Below are positions 35,585 to 44,429 of a DNA stretch of 64,000 nucleotides, one piece after another. Each line of letters starts with the position of its first letter. Position 1 is the first letter of the stretch. A program made the position numbers and the translations under genes. The DNA is from Desulfonatronovibrio magnus. GTDB lineage: Bacteria > Desulfobacterota > Desulfovibrionia > Desulfovibrionales > Desulfonatronovibrionaceae. The stretch is taken from contig NZ_KN882177.1 in NCBI RefSeq assembly GCF_000934755.1, positions 1-64,000 of the forward strand, given 5' to 3'. Below the pieces are notes generated by a model. It ran no database searches. It worked only from the letters and a program-made list of their open reading frames with translations, and was not told the origin of the DNA.

Positions 35585-36079
35585 ATGGCTCCTGAAAATG
35601 ATAAAGATGCCGCTGAAGGGGGCAAAAAAAAATCATCCAAGCTGAAATGGATTCTCCTTGTCCTGCTCCTGGGTGCGCTTGGAGGAGCGGGATATTTTGG
35701 GTATACTCATTTTCTCGCTAATGGCCATGATGCTGAAGAAGGGGCAGAGCAAGAGGCCCCCCGAGTTGATCCCAGAAGAACCGAGGTTGTGGCTTTGGAG
35801 CCTTTTGTTGTCAACCTTGCTGATCCTCTGGGGCGCAGATACTTAAGGACTACGCTCAAGGTTGAAGTAATTGACAGAAGGGCGGCTGCTGATGTTCAGC
35901 AGCATATGGCAAGAGTGCGTGATTCAATTATTCTGCTTTTGTCCAGCCAGTCTTATTCAGATATAGATACCATGGAAAAAAAGATTCGACTCAGGAATGA
36001 CATTGCTGACAGGTTGAATCAGTTTATCGGCCAGGGCAGAGTGGTCAGGGTTTATTTTTCCGAATTTGTAGTTCAGTAG
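35585..36079 (+). CDS. fliL: Flagellar basal body-associated protein FliL
   Basis: 164 residues. A cytoplasmic basic N-terminus (GGKKKSSKLKW) precedes one membrane helix (ILLVLLLGALGGAGYFGY) and a periplasmic stomatin-like domain (LEPFVVNLADPLGRRYLRTT, ending VVRVYFSEFVVQ). FliL surrounds the stator and supports torque. It opens the fliLMNOPQ run, separated from motB2 by a large repeat block, so it probably has its own promoter; none was clear (TTGACT at 35538 lacks a well-spaced -10). Confidence 0.92.
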   Translation: MAPENDKDAAEGGKKKSSKLKWILLVLLLGALGGAGYFGYTHFLANGHDAEEGAEQEAPRVDPRRTEVVALEPFVVNLADPLGRRYLRTTLKVEVIDRRAAADVQQHMARVRDSIILLLSSQSYSDIDTMEKKIRLRNDIADRLNQFIGQGRVVRVYFSEFVVQ

Positions 36080-36100
36080 GAAAGGCCATTTGAGTACAGT

Positions 36101-37078
36101 ATGAACAAGATTCTTGATCAAAATGAAGTTGATGCTCTTTTGAGAGGGCTGACAGGTGGAGAAGTTGAAACTGAAACCGACATTCCTGATGATGATACAG
36201 GAGTGGTTGATTTTGATATCTCCAACCAGGACCGAATCATTCGTGGCCGAATGCCGGTTCTGGAAATTATCAATGACAGATTTTCCCGGCTTTCAACCAA
36301 TGCCATGGCCAATGCCATGCGCAAAAGAGTGGATGTGAATCCAATTTCTATTGATATGTCCAAGTTTGGGGACTTTATGCGTTCCCTTCCGGTTCCTACA
36401 AGCATCAACATCTTTAAAATTGATCCTCTGAGGGGCAATGCTCTTATGATCATTGATACCCGTCTTGTTTTTGCACTGGTGGAAAATTTTTTCGGGGGCG
36501 CCGGCAGCCAGCCCAAGGTGGAAGGTAGAGATTTTACTCCTATTGAGCAGAGCATTGTCATTAAAGTAGCCAAGATGCTTCTGGCTAACCTCGAAGATGC
36601 CTGGCGCCCGGTCCATGAGGTGGGAATCGAACTCAGCCGTTCTGAAGTCAATCCTCAGTTCGCTACTATTGTACCACCCAGTGACGTGGTGGTTGTGGTC
36701 AGTTTTGAAGTGGAACTGGAAAACGCCATTGGTTCTCTTGTCATCTGTCTGCCTTACGCCACTATTGAGCCTATCAGGTCCAAACTTTACGCTTCATATC
36801 AGTCTGAAAGACTTGAGGTTGATCATGCCTGGCTGACAAGATTTAAAGAAAGACTTATGGAGATACCAGTTAATTTTGATGTGACCATAGGCAAGACTGA
36901 GATAACTGGAAGACAGCTTTTGAATATGGAGATTGGGGATATTCTGGTTCTTAACACTGATGAGGAAGATCTTTTGCCTGCCAAGGTACAGGGTGTTGTC
37001 AAATTTCATGGCATTCCAGGGTTTGTAAAAGGAAGCAAGGCCTATCAGGTGATACAGGAAGAAGAGACCAATTTTTGA
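36101..37078 (+). CDS. fliM: Flagellar motor switch protein FliM
   Basis: 325-residue C-ring protein. The N-terminal CheY-P-binding peptide is LDQNEVDALLRGL. The middle CheC-like domain has GRMPVLEIINDRFSRL and FGGAGSQPKVEGRDFTPIE. The C-terminal SpoA domain pairs with FliN. Start ATG at 36101 is 21 bases after fliL. All parts are present. Confidence 0.95.
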   Translation: MNKILDQNEVDALLRGLTGGEVETETDIPDDDTGVVDFDISNQDRIIRGRMPVLEIINDRFSRLSTNAMANAMRKRVDVNPISIDMSKFGDFMRSLPVPTSINIFKIDPLRGNALMIIDTRLVFALVENFFGGAGSQPKVEGRDFTPIEQSIVIKVAKMLLANLEDAWRPVHEVGIELSRSEVNPQFATIVPPSDVVVVVSFEVELENAIGSLVICLPYATIEPIRSKLYASYQSERLEVDHAWLTRFKERLMEIPVNFDVTIGKTEITGRQLLNMEIGDILVLNTDEEDLLPAKVQGVVKFHGIPGFVKGSKAYQVIQEEETNF

Positions 37079-37180
37079 TTTGTCAGTTATATTTAGTTGG
37101 TAGCCATCTAAATTTTTTTAAATATAATTATAGTTGATTAGAAAAGGCACTTTTCGCCTGAATAACTTAGAGGAACAATT

Positions 37181-37732
37181 ATGAGTCAAGAAGATAAAAA
37201 TGATGCTGAAGATCAGGATAAACTTGCTGAAGAATGGGCGGCTGCTTTGGCTGAGGGTGGTGATGACGAAGGCGATGAAAACGGTGCTTCAGACTCAACT
37301 TCCGATGCCTCAGATGATCAGGCTCTGGCTGATGAATGGGCTGCTGCGCTTGCCTCGGAGGAAGAGGACAATATAAAGGAAGAGAACAAGCAGAAGAGTC
37401 TCGCTGCAGAAAGCAAGGAACCTCAATTCAAAGATATGACGGCTGAGGCCAAAAAAAAGCCGGAGGGCACCAAACGCGATCTAGATTTTATTCTTGACAT
37501 TCCTTTGACAGTATCTGCCCAGCTTGGAAGCACTCAGCTTTTGATTAACGAACTGCTGCAGCTTGGTCAGGGATCTGTCATAGAATTGAATAAACTGGCT
37601 GGTGAGCCTTTAGAAATTCATGTAAACGGCAAGCTTGTGGCTCGGGGTGAAGCAGTGGTTATTAATGAAAAATTCGGGGTCAGGCTTACTGATATTATCA
37701 GCCCCATTGAGAGGATCAAGCAACTTGGATAA
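37181..37732 (+). CDS. fliN: Flagellar motor switch protein FliN, duplicated N-terminal motif
   Basis: 183 residues, longer than typical FliN. The C-terminal SpoA domain (LDIPLTVSAQLGSTQLLIN, GSVIELNKLAGEPLEIHVNG, VRLTDIISPIERI) is standard. The acidic N-terminus carries the motif LAEEWAAALAEG (about residues 11-22) and again LADEWAAALASE (about 48-59). Related FliN proteins usually have one such WAAAL-type helix, in the region implicated in FliH docking (recalled from the family). AGAGGAAC precedes the ATG; a 102-bp gap separates it from fliM. Confidence 0.93.
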   Translation: MSQEDKNDAEDQDKLAEEWAAALAEGGDDEGDENGASDSTSDASDDQALADEWAAALASEEEDNIKEENKQKSLAAESKEPQFKDMTAEAKKKPEGTKRDLDFILDIPLTVSAQLGSTQLLINELLQLGQGSVIELNKLAGEPLEIHVNGKLVARGEAVVINEKFGVRLTDIISPIERIKQLG

Positions 37733-37754
37733 TGCTGTAAATGGATCAATAGAT

Positions 37755-38072
37755 ATGGGCATGGCCGGTGTAAAAATGGCATCTGCCCTGCTGATTATTC
37801 TGGGGCTGTTGTTTCTTGGCTTTTATCTTCTTAAGAAATACGGACATAAGGCAGGGCTTGGCATTGGATCGGAAAGTATGCTTAAGGTTGTCAGTGCAGT
37901 AAGCATAGGCCCCAAGAAAAGTGTAGTTGTGGTCCGCTTTTTGAATAAAGATCTGGTACTTGGAGTCACAGACTCTCAAATTAACCTCTTAACGGAGAGC
38001 CGGATCGATGAATACAAAGACCATAATTTCGCCAAGGTTTTGTCTGAAAAAACTGACACTGACAGTTCTTAG
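37755..38072 (+). CDS. fliO: Flagellar biosynthesis protein FliO
   Basis: About 105 residues: one N-terminal membrane helix (ASALLIILGLLFLGFYLL) and a small SH3-like cytoplasmic domain (LKVVSAVSIGPKKSVVVVRF, LVLGVTDSQINLL). FliO helps assemble FliP in the export gate. The start is uncertain: ATG at 37755 is chosen, but TTG at 37725 inside the end of fliN has a better-placed GAGAGG. It overlaps fliP by 65 bp. Confidence 0.75.
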   Translation: MGMAGVKMASALLIILGLLFLGFYLLKKYGHKAGLGIGSESMLKVVSAVSIGPKKSVVVVRFLNKDLVLGVTDSQINLLTESRIDEYKDHNFAKVLSEKTDTDSS

Positions 38073-38793
38073 TCTGATAGTTTTCCTTCCTGCCGCCGCT
38101 TTGGCCCAGGAGCCCTTAGTTCCAACCCTGTCCATGCAGTTTTCCGGAGGGCAGGCTTCCCCGGAAAAGGTAGCTGTCACTCTGGAAATTATCTTCCTGC
38201 TGACCGTTCTGTCTGTGGCGCCAGCCATAGTTCTTACTGCTACCTGCTTTACACGTCTGGTTATTGTCTTTTCATTTATTCGTCATGCCATGGGCACTCA
38301 ACAAATGCCTCCCAACCAGGTTCTTGCTGCGCTGGCCATTTTTTTGACAGTGGCTATCATGTCGCCTGTGGGTACGCAGATCAATGATAATGCACTTCAG
38401 CCTTACCTCAATGAAGATATTGATTACCGGGTGGCGCTAAGCAATGCAGAAGAGCCTTTCAGGGAATTTCTATTCAAACACACAAGGGAAAAAGACCTTT
38501 CAGTTTTTTATTCCATTACAGGTCATGATCGCCCTGAAACCAAGGATGATGTTCCCACAATGCTGCTGCTGCCTGCATTTGTGATAAGTGAGCTTAAAAC
38601 AGCTTTTCAGATTGGCTTTATGATTTACATCCCGTTTCTGATACTTGATATGGTGGTAGCCAGTATTCTTTTGTCCATGGGTATGATGATGCTGCCTCCG
38701 GTTATGATTTCCATGCCCTTTAAGGTACTGCTCTTTGTAATGGTGGATGGATGGAATCTGCTTGTTGGTTCGCTGGTTAACAGTTTTGCATGA
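38008..38793 (+). CDS. fliP: Flagellar export gate protein FliP
   Basis: 261-residue membrane protein of the export gate core. A cleavable signal peptide is present (LTVLSLIVFLPAAALAQ), then four helices with family motifs CFTRLVIVFSFIRHAMGTQ, PPNQVLAALAIFLT and MMMLPPVMISMPFKVLLFVM. The ATG at 38008 has GGAGAGCCGG upstream within fliO. A heptamer tract lies between it and fliQ. Confidence 0.95.
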   Translation: MNTKTIISPRFCLKKLTLTVLSLIVFLPAAALAQEPLVPTLSMQFSGGQASPEKVAVTLEIIFLLTVLSVAPAIVLTATCFTRLVIVFSFIRHAMGTQQMPPNQVLAALAIFLTVAIMSPVGTQINDNALQPYLNEDIDYRVALSNAEEPFREFLFKHTREKDLSVFYSITGHDRPETKDDVPTMLLLPAFVISELKTAFQIGFMIYIPFLILDMVVASILLSMGMMMLPPVMISMPFKVLLFVMVDGWNLLVGSLVNSFA

Positions 38794-38811
38794 CAAAGGG
38801 GGAAGGGAGAA

Positions 38812-38888
38812 GGCTGAAGGCTGAAGGTTGAAGGCTTAAAACTTAAAACTTAAAACTTAAGACTTAAAACTTAAGACTTAAAACTTAA
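38812..38888 (+). repeat. Heptanucleotide repeat, 11 units changing from GGCTGAA to AACTTAA
   Basis: Units in order: GGCTGAA twice, GGTTGAA, GGCTTAA, AACTTAA three times, GACTTAA, AACTTAA, GACTTAA, AACTTAA. The period of seven is kept exactly over 77 bases while the unit changes. It lies between fliP and fliQ, inside a presumed operon. Confidence 0.95.
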
Positions 38889-38920
38889 AACAAATAAACA
38901 TATTATCCTGGAGAATTAAA

Positions 38921-39190
38921 ATGACACCAGATTTTGTAATTGGATTCGCTCGTCAGTCCATTGAAACAACCCTGATGATTGCTCTGCCCATGCTGGGAGT
39001 GGGCATGGTGGTGGGTGTGACCGTGAGTATAATTCAGGCGGCCACTCAAATTCAGGAGATGACATTAACCATTGTACCCAAAATTATCGCCATATTTCTT
39101 GTGCTGCTGTTTGCTTTTCCCTGGATTATGAATACGATGATTACCTTTACTACTAACCTGTTTCTGAATCTTCCCAACTATATTGGGTAG
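38921..39190 (+). CDS. fliQ: Flagellar export gate protein FliQ
   Basis: 89 residues, two membrane helices, family motif GFARQSIETTLMIALPMLGVG interrupted here by none of the usual changes in its core ARQSIETTL, then SIIQAATQIQEMTLTIVPKI in the loop. CCTGGAG precedes the ATG. FliR and FlhB, which usually follow, are absent; a repeat block and cbiK on the other strand come next. Confidence 0.93.
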   Translation: MTPDFVIGFARQSIETTLMIALPMLGVGMVVGVTVSIIQAATQIQEMTLTIVPKIIAIFLVLLFAFPWIMNTMITFTTNLFLNLPNYIG

Positions 39191-39302
39191 CTTTATTAAC
39201 CCTGCAGCGACATTTTTTGCTAATAGATGCCTCGACAACCGGGGACAGGCACTTTTGCTGACTTTAACTGAAACAGCCGGACTGTCCGGCGGCAAAAGAG
39301 CC

Positions 39303-39925
39303 AGTTTCCTTCTAAGCAACTAAAACCAAATAAGCAATAAATTCAAAGCATTATGGTTTTGCCATACAGATTACTTGGGTCGCTTAGGCTCCCTCGTGGG
39401 TGACAGGTTTTCAGCAACTACATCCCTGTCAGCTCAGGTGTCATTGCGAGCGAGTCTTCGAGCGCGGCAATCTCTAACGTGTTAAGGCTGATTTTTTAGT
39501 TACTCACACGTTCGGTCCCGGGCCGCCCGGGTGAGGAGCTTACAAGTAACTAAAACCAAATTATTAACAAAATCAGACGGTTATAGTTTTCACAATTTTA
39601 AGATTTTTACATATGATTGATTCTCAATTACCAGAAAAGTTCCGTCAAAGATGAGAGCTTTGCGCTTGGCACAGGGACTGTCCCTCGCTGTGTAAATTTT
39701 GTCATTAAAGCCAATTTCTTCCAGGGACCAATGCAGCATGAAACTTTTTAATAGTACCTCGCGGGGACTGTCCCAATTTCCAAATATGGGACTGTTCTTC
39801 AAGGTGGAGGCGGCTTCCAGCCGCCTTGAATTAAATAGCCTGCAGGCTGCAGGCTCCACTTTAAAGACAGTTACTCACAGATTAGGTCCCGGGCCGCCCG
39901 GCTGCGGGGCTTTTTAGTAACTTAC
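39303..39925 (-). repeat. Mosaic interspersed repeat block 5 (reverse orientation)
   Basis: Same modules as the other blocks but on the minus strand: module A at 39310-39500, connector at 39497-39550 (AGTTACTC, CCCGGGCCGCCCGGG, TTACAAGTAACT), module B at 39551-39870 with GGACTGTCCC twice and GGCGGCTTCCAGCCGCC, and a connector at 39870-39924. It directly follows fliQ and ends near the cbiK stop. Confidence 0.85.
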
Positions 39926-39957
39926 TCCTGAAACCCTTTCATAAAAAACAAAAAAAG

Positions 39958-40755
39958 TTAAAGACGGCCCATTATCTCTCGCAGATGATCAAGCCAGATT
40001 TCGTTAATGTTTTCGAAGGAACCAAGGCCTTTCATAACAGCTTTTGCGTCAATGCCCATATTGCTCAGAACTGTAATCCATGAGTCTGTCTGCCTCCCAG
40101 CCATGTCATTTATGGCGTGTTCTCCAGCCACTACCATAAGTGGATAAAGGCGAGCCCTGGTGATTTTATTTTTTTGCAACAGAGGCAAAATTTCTTCTAA
40201 GCTGGGGGTGCCTTCAACTGCGCCTACAAAAATATTGGGATGGCAGAGCCAGAAGTGATATTGCAGGGCGGAATAGTAAACATTGGCAGGGTGGACACTG
40301 CCATGGCCCATGAGGATGATCGCTTCATCCTCGTGGACAGATGGAGAGATATTGTCCATCATGGCTGCGGCAAAGCGTTGAAGGTCCCTGCTGTGGCTGA
40401 GAAGAGGGTTGCCCAGAACAATTTTCTTAATTCCTTTGGGCAGTCCCTGGATGGCCCGACTGATCTGAATAAGATCATGGTGTTCAAGCCCGGGAATGAT
40501 CAAAAGGGATTGCATGGCCACATGTTCCAGCCCATTTTCCGCCATGAGGCTTAAAGCCTGGACAGGAGAGTGTACAGGCTTTCCCTGATTTTTTAGTTTT
40601 TCCCTGATGACTTGAGAAGTATAAGCCCAGTATATGGGGATATCAGGATAAACTTCGCGCACCTGTTGTTGGATATTGTCGTAAACGCTGTCCGCTCCTG
40701 GAACGGATGTTCCAAAGGCGGTCAGCAAAATGCCTGTTTTATCAGGTTCAGTCAT
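39958..40755 (-). CDS. cbiK: Sirohydrochlorin cobaltochelatase CbiK
   Basis: 265 residues. CbiK inserts Co2+ into sirohydrochlorin at the entry of the anaerobic cobalamin route, and in related sulfate reducers may also serve siroheme. N-terminal LLTAFGTSVPGADSVYDNI; metal-binding histidines lie in MGHGSVHP and in VVAGEHAINDMAG. No signal peptide, so this is a cytoplasmic form. CTGGAG precedes the ATG. It is transcribed away from fmdE's end on the same strand, 145 bp apart. Confidence 0.93.
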   Translation of the reverse strand: MTEPDKTGILLTAFGTSVPGADSVYDNIQQQVREVYPDIPIYWAYTSQVIREKLKNQGKPVHSPVQALSLMAENGLEHVAMQSLLIIPGLEHHDLIQISRAIQGLPKGIKKIVLGNPLLSHSRDLQRFAAAMMDNISPSVHEDEAIILMGHGSVHPANVYYSALQYHFWLCHPNIFVGAVEGTPSLEEILPLLQKNKITRARLYPLMVVAGEHAINDMAGRQTDSWITVLSNMGIDAKAVMKGLGSFENINEIWLDHLREIMGRL

Positions 40756-40802
40756 GAAATTCTCCAGATTAGGTTTCTAACTTGAGAGTTAAAAGTTAAT
40801 GC

Positions 40803-40864
40803 GTCTTGAGTGAGTCTTCCAACGGGCGGTTGAAATATCTTTTTTGGGTTGTGGGCACAGTCCT
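40803..40864 (+). repeat. Dispersed ~62-bp repeat, second copy
   Basis: GTCTTGAGTGAGTCTTCCAA and onward matches 26238-26299 with few changes. A partial inverted copy of its right half lies at 44217-44262 (GGGCTGTGCCCACAACCC). Confidence 0.7.
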
Positions 40865-40900
40865 CATTAGCATAAGAAAACTTAAGTCAATTCAGACAGC

Positions 40901-41512
40901 CTATTTTTTCTGTTCAACCTGCTCAAAACAGGGAATACACAGATTTTGTCCATCAAAGAGGCGTACCCGTGACTCCATGGTCATATCGCCACATGTTGCA
41001 CATTTGTGACTTTCCATAATTTTGGCGGGCCGAGGAGGGGAGTTTTCAATCTCTTTCATGACAAACAGATCATCAAGATTGTGGTTCATAATTAATGATA
41101 TCTGGTTCTGTCTCAAGGTTTTTAAACGCTCCTGTTCTTCCGGGGTCAGCTCTTGAGAGAGAGATTTTTTCATTAAAGAGCGCATTTCCTTCCTTTCTGG
41201 CCCAAAACAGCCTTCCTTCAGGGTAATACGAAATGCCACCGGTTTTTCCTGATCATAAAAAGTGAAAGCAATTTTGCCAAAATCCTTGTGAATCAGATTG
41301 CCTTTACCAAAAGTACATCCTGTTAAATATTGAATGGCATCCACAGCGCACATATCTGTTTCCACCACTGTCAAAAATTTGTCGCCTTTTGTGCGGTTCA
41401 GCTTGCGAAGAGCCAGCTCTGAGGCCCTTATGCCAATGCTTAGCCCGGGACAATTGTGTCCATGAAAGGAAATGGTGTCATTGATCAGTTGTTCATTAAT
41501 TGTGCAGGCCAT
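40901..41512 (-). CDS. FmdE family protein with C-terminal zinc ribbon
   Basis: 203 residues. The FmdE/Tiki-like domain has FHGHNCPGLSIGIRASELAL, ETDMCAVDAIQYLTGCTFGK and FGKIAFTFYD. The C-terminal 45 residues form a zinc ribbon (CATCGD ... CIPCFEQ). FmdE was named from formylmethanofuran dehydrogenase clusters but its function is not settled; a metal or cofactor role is likely from the Cys/His motifs. It stands alone upstream of cbiK. TAAGGAG precedes the ATG. Confidence 0.85.
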   Translation of the reverse strand: MACTINEQLINDTISFHGHNCPGLSIGIRASELALRKLNRTKGDKFLTVVETDMCAVDAIQYLTGCTFGKGNLIHKDFGKIAFTFYDQEKPVAFRITLKEGCFGPERKEMRSLMKKSLSQELTPEEQERLKTLRQNQISLIMNHNLDDLFVMKEIENSPPRPAKIMESHKCATCGDMTMESRVRLFDGQNLCIPCFEQVEQKK

Positions 41513-41704
41513 ATTTTCTCCTTATGTTTATGGTTGTATGCGCAACAAGATGGCAAGCGCGCAAATATGGGTTTACGCTCTGAAAGAAGATTTTAGATAA
41601 TTTCATCCGTCAGGTAAAGTTTGAAACAGCGCGTTATGTGTAAAGCGTTGGGAAGAGAGCTGGGTATGTAAAGGGCATGGCAGATCAATGTTGCCCTTGG
41701 GCTG

Positions 41705-42300
41705 ATTTTTTCTTATAAGCATCTCACCCGGGCGGCCCGGGACCGAACCTGTGAGTAACTGTCTTTAAAGTCGAGCCTGCATCCTGCAGGCTATTAAAGA
41801 CCGGGCGGCTGGAAGCCGCCTCCACATTGAAGAACAGTCCCATATTTGGAAATTGGGACAGTCCCCGCGAGGTACTATAAAAAAGATTGATGCTGCATTG
41901 GTTCCTGGAAGAGATTTGCTTTGATGACAAAATTTACACAGCGAGGGACAGTCCCCGTGCCAGGCGCAAAGTTCCCATCTTTGACGGAACTTTTCTGGCA
42001 AATGTGCATCAATCATGAGCAAAAATCGTTAAAACTTGAAGGCTGTAAGTATCTGATTTTATTAGTAAAACGATTGTAGTTGCTTGTAAGCTCCTTCTCT
42101 GGGCGGACCGGGACCGAACCTGTGAGTAACTTTAGGAGACGGTCACTTTCAAGGAAATTGTGACAGTCCCCCTCCGGGCTGTAAGCTTCCGGGCAGGAAG
42201 CTGTGCCAGGCGCAAAATTTCCATCTTTGACGGAACTTTTCTAACAAATGTGCATGAATCATAAGCAAAAATAGTTTTATTGTGAAAACTATAACATCTT
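41705..42300 (+). repeat. Mosaic interspersed repeat block 6
   Basis: Connector at 41716-41760, complete module B at 41755-42083 (hairpins CCTGCATCCTGCAGG and GGCGGCTGGAAGCCGCC, two GGGACAGTCCC sites), connector at 42077-42131 with core changed to TGGGCGGACCGGG, then the right end of a second module B to about 42300. It lies between fmdE and tamA, 60 bp from the tamA start. Confidence 0.85.
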
Positions 42301-42361
42301 CAAACTCCCAATGTCAGCTTATGCTTGCGTAAACAGTTCAGAACCTTATGATTAAAATTAT

Positions 42362-44164
42362 ATGATTAAAATTATAATTATTTGTTTTTTTTCATTCTTT
42401 TTTTCTTTTTCCGCTTTTGCACAGGAAAACGATATTCCAGGCATGGAAATCTCCTCGAAGGGCATTTCTTATACTGTTGTTTTTACGGGAGAAATGAGCT
42501 CTCGCATCAGACAGGTGTTAAACCAGGTTTCTGAAACGGTTACCTTGAAAAATCGGCCTCCCATGACCGAGGCTCAGTTGCGCAGAAGAGCAGAGCATGA
42601 TCTTGATGAGTTTACCAGAGCGCTGCGGTCATTTGGATATTACAGGTCATCAAACAAATATTTTATTAATACAACCCAAAGTGGCAAGGAAGTGGAGTTC
42701 AGCATAGATACCGGACCGGCCTATGTTATCCGCAATGTTCATATAAACAACATCTGTCCTGAAATGACTCCGCTTCCGGAAATACCTTCCATGGAAAGTC
42801 TTGGACTGACTGCAGGAAGCTCCATTGAGTCAGCCAAAGTGCTCAGTGCCCGTCAAGTTATAATGAGGTCAGCCAGAGCCCATGGATTTCCATTTCCATT
42901 CGTTGAACTGGGAGAAGTGCTCATAGATCATAAAGAGCAAATTGCAGATATCGTGTATAATGTTGATCCAGGTCCCAGGGCAGTTTTCGGAGAAACAGAG
43001 ATTCAGGGATTGAGCAGGGTGAAACCTGAATATGTGTATGAAAAAATCCCCTGGGAAAAAGGCAAGCCTTTCTCTGCTCCCCAGCTTAATGAGCTGCGGA
43101 GAAAGCTGACCGGAACAGGGCTTTTTGCCACTGTTGATGTTGGTCATGCCCAGGAGCTTGATGAAGATGGCAGTTTGCCCATGTATATTCAGGTTAACGA
43201 GCGCAGGCCCAGAACTGCAAGGGCAGGAGTTGGCTATCAGACAGATATTGGTCCAGAGCTGAAACTTGGCTGGATGCACAGAAATTTGCGCGGTAAAGGG
43301 GAAAGGCTTGAGTTTGATCTTGGAGTATCAGATGTTCAGCGCATTGTAGAGGGAACTTATACAATTCCATCTTTTTTTCATCCTGACCAGAACCTGGTGC
43401 TCAAGGCCGGGTTGGATGATGAAAGCAAGGATGCATATGACTCAAGAAGTGTTTATTCCTCTGCCATGGTAGAGAGAAGATTTAGTGAACAGCTTTCTGT
43501 TGGAGCAGGAGTAGGATACAGGGCCGCGCAAGTAAAGCAGTTCGGGGAAACCACTGATTTAAGGCTGGCGTTTTTTCCTGCCACTGTCACATGGGATGGG
43601 CGCGATGATATATTGAATCCCGGGACAGGGATAAGAGCCAATGTCAGGCTTACACCATTCATTGATACCCTTGATTCAAAAACAAGGTTTATCAAAAGTT
43701 ATGCCAGCCTGAATACCTATCTTGAGATTCTTGACGACAAAAGGCTGGTGCTGGCCGGGCGCGGAGCATTGGGAGCCATTAATGCTGAAAGCAACTCAAA
43801 AGTACCGCCTGATGAAAGGTTTTATGCCGGGGGAGGGGGTTCTGTTCGTGGTTACTCATATCAAAGTGCCGGCAGAATGACAGACAAAAAACCTGTGGGC
43901 GGATTATCGCTGGCAGAATTAAACGCTGAAATCAGACTGAAGCTGGCTCAACGTCATGGTCTGGTGGCTTTTGTAGATGGAGGGCGGGCTTTTGATTCTT
44001 CATACCCGGATTTTGATCAACGACTTTTCTGGGGTTATGGTGTGGGATACAGATTTTTTACTGATTTTGGTCCCATTCGTGCTGACATAGCATTTCCTCT
44101 GAACCGCAGAAAAGGGGTTGATGACAGTTTTCAACTTTACATCAGTATTGGTCAGTCGTTTTAA
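42362..44164 (+). CDS. tamA: Translocation and assembly module outer-membrane protein TamA
   Basis: 600 residues of the Omp85 family. A signal peptide (IIIICFFSFFFSFSAFAQ) is followed by POTRA domains to about residue 270 (FGYYRSSNKY, GPRAVFGETEIQGLSRV, KGKPFSAPQLNELRRKL-like segment) and a 16-strand barrel ending YISIGQSF with terminal phenylalanine. The barrel lid motif GGGGSVRGYSYQ is present. With TamB it helps move proteins or lipids to the outer membrane. The -10-like AT-rich direct repeat ATGATTAAAATTAT lies just upstream. Confidence 0.9.
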   Translation: MIKIIIICFFSFFFSFSAFAQENDIPGMEISSKGISYTVVFTGEMSSRIRQVLNQVSETVTLKNRPPMTEAQLRRRAEHDLDEFTRALRSFGYYRSSNKYFINTTQSGKEVEFSIDTGPAYVIRNVHINNICPEMTPLPEIPSMESLGLTAGSSIESAKVLSARQVIMRSARAHGFPFPFVELGEVLIDHKEQIADIVYNVDPGPRAVFGETEIQGLSRVKPEYVYEKIPWEKGKPFSAPQLNELRRKLTGTGLFATVDVGHAQELDEDGSLPMYIQVNERRPRTARAGVGYQTDIGPELKLGWMHRNLRGKGERLEFDLGVSDVQRIVEGTYTIPSFFHPDQNLVLKAGLDDESKDAYDSRSVYSSAMVERRFSEQLSVGAGVGYRAAQVKQFGETTDLRLAFFPATVTWDGRDDILNPGTGIRANVRLTPFIDTLDSKTRFIKSYASLNTYLEILDDKRLVLAGRGALGAINAESNSKVPPDERFYAGGGGSVRGYSYQSAGRMTDKKPVGGLSLAELNAEIRLKLAQRHGLVAFVDGGRAFDSSYPDFDQRLFWGYGVGYRFFTDFGPIRADIAFPLNRRKGVDDSFQLYISIGQSF

Positions 44165-44429
44165 AGGACGAAACTATCACTACAACGCCAATTTATTTGA
44201 GCTGCTCCCTGCTTTCCTTAAAAAAGGCTAATGCGGGCTGTGCCCACAACCCAAATTAAACAAGAATTGTTCAGTTGCGGCTATATCTGGACTTTTCAGG
44301 CTGAAGGCTGAAGGCTGAAGAATTCAGATTTTGGACCTTATTGGTCTTGTGAGTGTTTAAAATTTTGATGTTTTTTACTACAGGATTGTGGCGGTAAGTT
44401 ACTAAAATATTGCCTTGAGAGTAATTTGG
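44165..44429. other. tamA-tamB gap with repeat fragments
   Basis: Holds an inverted fragment of the 62-bp repeat (44217-44262) and three perfect GGCTGAA units (44299-44319). No gene or clear promoter seen. Confidence 0.6.
44299..44319 (+). repeat. (GGCTGAA)3 heptamer repeat
   Basis: Three perfect units between tamA and tamB, same unit as at 23366 and 38812. Confidence 0.9.

Noticed and set aside
37635-37754. FliO starting at 37635
   Set aside because: That stretch is inside fliN in another frame and is not FliO-like; the membrane helix begins after 37755.
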